From the NCBI GenBank assembly GCA_027044735.1, contig JALUBW010000187.1:1-9548 (forward strand): a stretch of DNA of 9,548 nucleotides. The letters are read 5' to 3'. This document shows, one piece after another, positions 7,067 to 9,548 of this stretch. Made by a program: the position numbers and the translations under genes. Every line of letters begins with the position of its first letter. Position 1 is the first letter of the stretch. The DNA comes from Anaerolineales bacterium (GTDB lineage: Bacteria > Chloroflexota > Anaerolineae > Anaerolineales > DRMV01). The notes beneath the pieces are model-generated. The model was given only the letters and a program-made list of their open reading frames with translations, did not search any database and was not told where the DNA came from.

Positions 7067-7684
7067 ATGGAATGGCTGACGCCCAATTTGGCATATTTGT
7101 TACTCATAAGCGGAACGGTGGTGCTGATTTTCGCCATCCTGACGCCGGGCACAGGGCTGTTGGAAATCACGGCGCTGTTTTTGCTGTTCGGCGCGGGCTA
7201 CAGCGCCACCCAACTTGCCGTCAACGCGTGGGCGATCGCCCTTTGGGTTGTGGGGGCGGTCTTTTTCGGCTTTTCGGTTTGGCGCAAGCGGCGCGCCACC
7301 GTGTGGCTTGCCTTAGCGCTGGTGGTCATCACGGTTGGCTCGGTGTTCATCTTCCGCTCGCCCAATGGGGGAAGCGCTGTTTCGCCGTGGCTGGCGCTCA
7401 CCACCTCGGCGCTGGTGGTGGGCTTTGGGTGGATAATCGCCCGCAAGGTGCTTGAAGCCGAAGAGCGCCCACCGGTACACAGCCTTGACAGGCTCATCGG
7501 CGAAATCGGCGAGGCGCGCACGCCCATCAACCACGAAGGCACGGTCTACGTCGGTGGCGAAAACTGGACAGCGCGCAGCGATTCCCCCATTCCCAAAGGC
7601 GCGGCTGTGCGGGTTGTCGGCCGCTCCGGCCTTATCCTCAAAGTTGAAGAAGTAGAACTTCCCGATTCCCACCACACTCAATAA
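7067..7684 (+). CDS. NfeD-like membrane protein, short form (205 aa)
   Basis: Short NfeD-family protein, the usual genetic partner of slipin/SPFH proteins; the pair is thought to organise membrane microdomains and membrane quality control. Hydrophobic segments at about 8-26, 30-50, 55-71, 78-96 and 107-126 make the membrane part, including PGTG (27-30). The C-terminal soluble part (about 138-198) looks like the NfeD OB-fold: LIGEIGEARTPI (143-154), GTVYVGGENWTA (158-169), IPKGAAVRVVG (175-185) and LILKVEE (189-195). The N-terminal ClpP-like serine protease domain of long NfeD proteins is absent, so it should not be proteolytic. Start ATG follows AAGGAGG by four bases. Its stop overlaps the ribosome site of the slipin gene 11 bases downstream, which points to coupled translation. 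Confidence 0.88.
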   Translation: MEWLTPNLAYLLLISGTVVLIFAILTPGTGLLEITALFLLFGAGYSATQLAVNAWAIALWVVGAVFFGFSVWRKRRATVWLALALVVITVGSVFIFRSPNGGSAVSPWLALTTSALVVGFGWIIARKVLEAEERPPVHSLDRLIGEIGEARTPINHEGTVYVGGENWTARSDSPIPKGAAVRVVGRSGLILKVEEVELPDSHHTQ

Positions 7685-7695
7685 GGAGGCAAAGC

Positions 7696-8670
7696 ATGGA
7701 TGCCGCACTTGGTCTACTTTGCATTGTAGGCGTACTCGCAATCGGCTTGCTGGCAATAATTTCGGCGGCAATAAAAATTGTGCCCGAATACCAGCGGCTG
7801 GTGGTGTTCCGCTTGGGGCGATGCGTCGGCGCCAAGGGGCCGGGGCTGGTGCTCCTAATCCCCTTCATTGACCGCGGCGTGCGCGTTGACTTGCGCGAGC
7901 AGGTGCGCGAAATCCCACACCAAACCTGCATCACCAAAGACAACGCTGCCATCGCGGTTGACTTCATCTGGTACTACAAAGTGCTGGATGCCGAGCAAAG
8001 CGTGCTCCAAGTGGGCAACTTTGAAGCCGCGGCGCAAGGCATGGCAACCACCACCTTGCGCGCCGTCATCGGCGGCATTTTGTTGGACGATGTGCTTTCC
8101 GAGCGTGAGCACATCAACAACATGCTCCGCGCCCGCTTGGATGAAGTTACCGAGCGCTGGGGCGTGAAAGTGACGAATGTGGAAATCCGCGAAATCGTGC
8201 CGCCGAAGAAAATCCAAGAAGCAATGGACCGGCAAATGTCGGCAGAGCGTGAGCGGCGCGCCCTCGTTACCGAATCGCAAGGCAAGCGCGAAGCCGCCAT
8301 CAACGTTGCCGAAGGCGAAAAGCAGGCGGCAATCCTCAAAGCCGAAGGCGAAAAGCAATCCGCCATCCTCAAAGCCGAGGGCGAAAAGAAAGCGCAAATC
8401 CTGCGCGCCGAAGGCTTTGCAACTGCCCTCCAGCGCATTTACTCCGTTGCCCAAACCATTGACCCCAAGACCATGACCCTGCAATACTTTGACACCCTCA
8501 GGGCAATGGGCACCAGCCCGTCCACTAAGTTCATCTTCCCGATGGAATTCACCGGTTTGATGAACGACTTTCTGAAACTGAGGCAAGAGGGAGCGAAAGA
8601 AGAAATTGTCGCCGAAGGCAAGCCTGCCGAGAATGCAGAGAGCGAAGGCGAAAACGCCGAGCAGAAGTGA
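7696..8670 (+). CDS. Slipin/stomatin-family SPFH protein (324 aa)
   Basis: Membrane-anchored SPFH protein of the slipin/QmcA group; such proteins oligomerise in membrane microdomains with NfeD partners. One N-terminal hydrophobic segment (about 4-26) is followed by the SPFH domain (27-185) with typical wording: VPEYQRLVVFRLGR (29-42), GPGLVLLIPFIDR (48-60), DLREQVREIP (65-74), VDFIWYYKV (88-96), LRAVIGGILLDDVLSER (121-137) and WGVKVTNVEIREIVPP (155-170). A charged coiled coil follows (about 172-240) with an 11-residue repeat, AEGEKQAAILK and variants, three to four times (33-bp period in DNA, about 8310-8420). The tail (300-324) is acidic and Glu/Ala-rich. AAGGAGG (7683-7689) lies six bases before the ATG. 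Length and order are normal for the family. Confidence 0.95.
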   Translation: MDAALGLLCIVGVLAIGLLAIISAAIKIVPEYQRLVVFRLGRCVGAKGPGLVLLIPFIDRGVRVDLREQVREIPHQTCITKDNAAIAVDFIWYYKVLDAEQSVLQVGNFEAAAQGMATTTLRAVIGGILLDDVLSEREHINNMLRARLDEVTERWGVKVTNVEIREIVPPKKIQEAMDRQMSAERERRALVTESQGKREAAINVAEGEKQAAILKAEGEKQSAILKAEGEKKAQILRAEGFATALQRIYSVAQTIDPKTMTLQYFDTLRAMGTSPSTKFIFPMEFTGLMNDFLKLRQEGAKEEIVAEGKPAENAESEGENAEQK

Positions 8671-8683
8671 CGCGGAAGGGCTT

Positions 8684-9145
8684 TTGCCCACAGGCTACTC
8701 AATCCAGCCTGCGGGATGGCGCGACCTAACCGCCCTCCGCAGGCTGGAAAAACTGTGCTTTCCGAAAGACGCATGGCCGCTGTTTGAACTGCTGGGCGTG
8801 CTGGTTTGGCCGGAAATCTGCCGGTTCAAGGCAGTAGGCAAAGCGGGGGAAATGGTCGGCTTCGCCGCAGGGCAAGAAATTGACGGCGCGGGGTGGATTA
8901 TCACCTTGGCAGTCCACCCCGCGCACAGGCGGCGCGGCTTGGGCTATGCTCTGCTCTCAACTTGCGAAAACGCCATGCCGCACACAACGCTGAGGCTGGC
9001 GGTGCGTGTTTCTAACCGCGCCGCGCAGATGCTCTACCGCACCGCCGGCTACGAGGTCGTCAGGCGATGGGAAGAATACTACGTTGACCGCGAGGATGCG
9101 CTAATAATGGAAAAGGTGAGGGGGATGAAGGGATTGAGGGACTGA
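8684..9145 (+). CDS. RimI-like GNAT N-acetyltransferase (about 153 aa)
   Basis: Transfers an acetyl group from acetyl-CoA to an amine; the closest wording is RimI, which acetylates the N-terminus of ribosomal protein bS18, but the substrate is not certain. From TTG 8684: beta strands with GEMVGFAAG (55-63), motif A WIITLAVHPAHRRRGLGYA (71-89) with the CoA-binding R-R-x-G-x-G (83-87), motif B NRAAQMLYRTAGYE (111-124) with the expected acid tyrosine Y118, and EDALIMEK (137-144) as in RimI. The start is unclear: no ATG fits well. The frame extends to ATG 8633 and TTG 8606 inside the slipin gene, where it would only give a basic out-of-frame reading of the slipin tail, so I prefer TTG 8684 behind GGAAGGG. 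The last residues (KGLRD) and the TGA are made from an 8-bp repeat array. Confidence 0.82.
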   Translation: MPTGYSIQPAGWRDLTALRRLEKLCFPKDAWPLFELLGVLVWPEICRFKAVGKAGEMVGFAAGQEIDGAGWIITLAVHPAHRRRGLGYALLSTCENAMPHTTLRLAVRVSNRAAQMLYRTAGYEVVRRWEEYYVDREDALIMEKVRGMKGLRD

Positions 9146-9177
9146 GGGATTGAGGTACTGAGGAAGTAAGGAGCGAG
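9122..9177 (+). repeat. Degenerate 8-bp tandem repeat array at the GNAT-uvrB junction
   Basis: Octamers in register: GGGATGAA, GGGATTGA, GGGACTGA, GGGATTGA, GGTACTGA, GGAAGTAA, then a decayed GGAGCGAG. The first three units encode the GNAT C-terminus and stop; the last units carry AAGGAG (9168-9173), the likely ribosome site of uvrB eight bases before its ATG. The unit differs from the array at 6986-7017 but shares the 8-bp period. Confidence 0.85.
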
Positions 9178-9181
9178 GTAG

Positions 9182-9548
9182 ATGGGAAGGCTTTTCAAAT
9201 TGCAAGCGCCATACAAGCCAACGGGCGACCAGCCGGAGGCAATCCGCCGCTTGGTAGAAGGCGTGCGGAAGGGGTATCGGCATCAAGTTTTGCTCGGCGC
9301 AACGGGCACGGGCAAAACTTTCACCATAGCCTCTGTGATAGCCGAATTGCAAATGCCGGCGCTGGTGCTTGCGCACAACAAAACTTTGGCCGCACAACTT
9401 TACGCCGAGTTCAAAGCCTTCTTCCCCGAAAATGCGGTGGAATACTTTGTCTCCTACTACGACTACTACCAGCCCGAAGCCTACGTGCCCCAGCAAGACC
9501 TCTACATTGAAAAAGACGCCGACATCAACGAAGAAATTGAGCGCCTGC
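9182..9548 (+). CDS. uvrB: UvrABC excision-repair helicase subunit B, N-terminal part
   Basis: UvrB is the damage-verifying subunit of nucleotide excision repair; it receives DNA from UvrA and presents it to UvrC. The 122 visible codons match its N-terminus: [17 protein letters not shown] (5-21), Walker A GATGTGKT (39-46), [18 protein letters not shown] (61-78), and the damage-gripping beta-hairpin start [13 protein letters not shown] (91-103) with the key aromatics Y92, Y93, Y95 and Y96, then [14 protein letters not shown] (109-122). The familiar SSD before the hairpin turn reads QQD here, a minor variant. The gene runs off the right edge. Start ATG 9182 lies 36 bases after the GNAT stop, with AAGGAG in the octamer array as ribosome site. 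It may be cotranscribed with the NfeD cluster, since no terminator or strong promoter is seen between. Confidence 0.97.
   Translation, partial: MGRLFKLQAPYKPTGDQPEAIRRLVEGVRKGYRHQVLLGATGTGKTFTIASVIAELQMPALVLAHNKTLAAQLYAEFKAFFPENAVEYFVSYYDYYQPEAYVPQQDLYIEKDADINEEIERL

Noticed and set aside
8606..8683. Longer GNAT start (TTG 8606 or ATG 8633)
   Set aside because: It would overlap the slipin tail and read it in another frame as a basic, domain-free stretch; the GNAT fold begins after 8690.
7855..8691. 278-codon open frame antisense to the slipin gene
   Set aside because: The slipin family match covers the same bases fully; the antisense frame reads as low-complexity Phe/Leu/Gly/Ala.

Overview
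The window holds one long divergent intergenic region between two transcription blocks, plus the start of a third gene on the left. Nothing here names the organism directly. It is a bacterium with canonical Shine-Dalgarno (SD) sites, moderately GC-rich DNA by eye, sigma70-type promoters, and a giant exported protein anchored by S-layer homology (SLH) domains. SLH domains, PPC and propeller modules, and a NfeD/slipin pair together would suit an Anaerolineae-like member of Chloroflexota or another SLH-bearing lineage. That assignment is inference, held at low to moderate confidence.

Left (1-853, minus): the N-terminal 284 codons of a membrane-bound CapD/FlaA1-type nucleotide-sugar dehydratase/epimerase. 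It runs off the window edge. Bases 854-1360 form a 507-base intergenic region with a probable -10 for that gene, two intrinsic-terminator hairpins with related arms, and between them a roughly 160-bp element with inverted-repeat ends.

Centre (1361-6583, minus): a single gene for a 1740-residue secreted multidomain protein. The order is signal peptide, propeller-like N-terminal domain, carboxypeptidase-regulatory-like repeats, a jelly-roll (choice-of-anchor J type) domain, a second regulatory-like repeat, an Ig-like fold apparently split by an inserted propeller, a PPC domain and three SLH domains. SLH2 and SLH3 are nearly identical in DNA. The gene has a strong promoter about 225 bases upstream of its start and a long leader. 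That leader carries an almost perfect complement of the 16S rRNA 3' tail that is not positioned to start any clear gene. A strong terminator follows the gene.

Right (7067-9548, plus): a tight cluster of a short NfeD-like membrane protein, a slipin/stomatin (SPFH) protein, a RimI-like GNAT acetyltransferase and the start of uvrB. NfeD and slipin form a classic membrane-microdomain pair. GNAT and uvrB follow closely and may be read through from the same promoter. Two short arrays of degenerate 8-bp repeats lie in this half: one in the divergent intergenic region, the other forming the GNAT stop region and the uvrB ribosome-binding region.

The two halves share no evident pathway. The left half concerns envelope polysaccharide and the cell surface, the right half membrane homeostasis and DNA repair. 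I see no CRISPR array, transposase, tRNA or rRNA. I did not find a clearly new system; the most unusual signals are the leader of the SLH gene, the split-fold exoprotein, and the octamer arrays.
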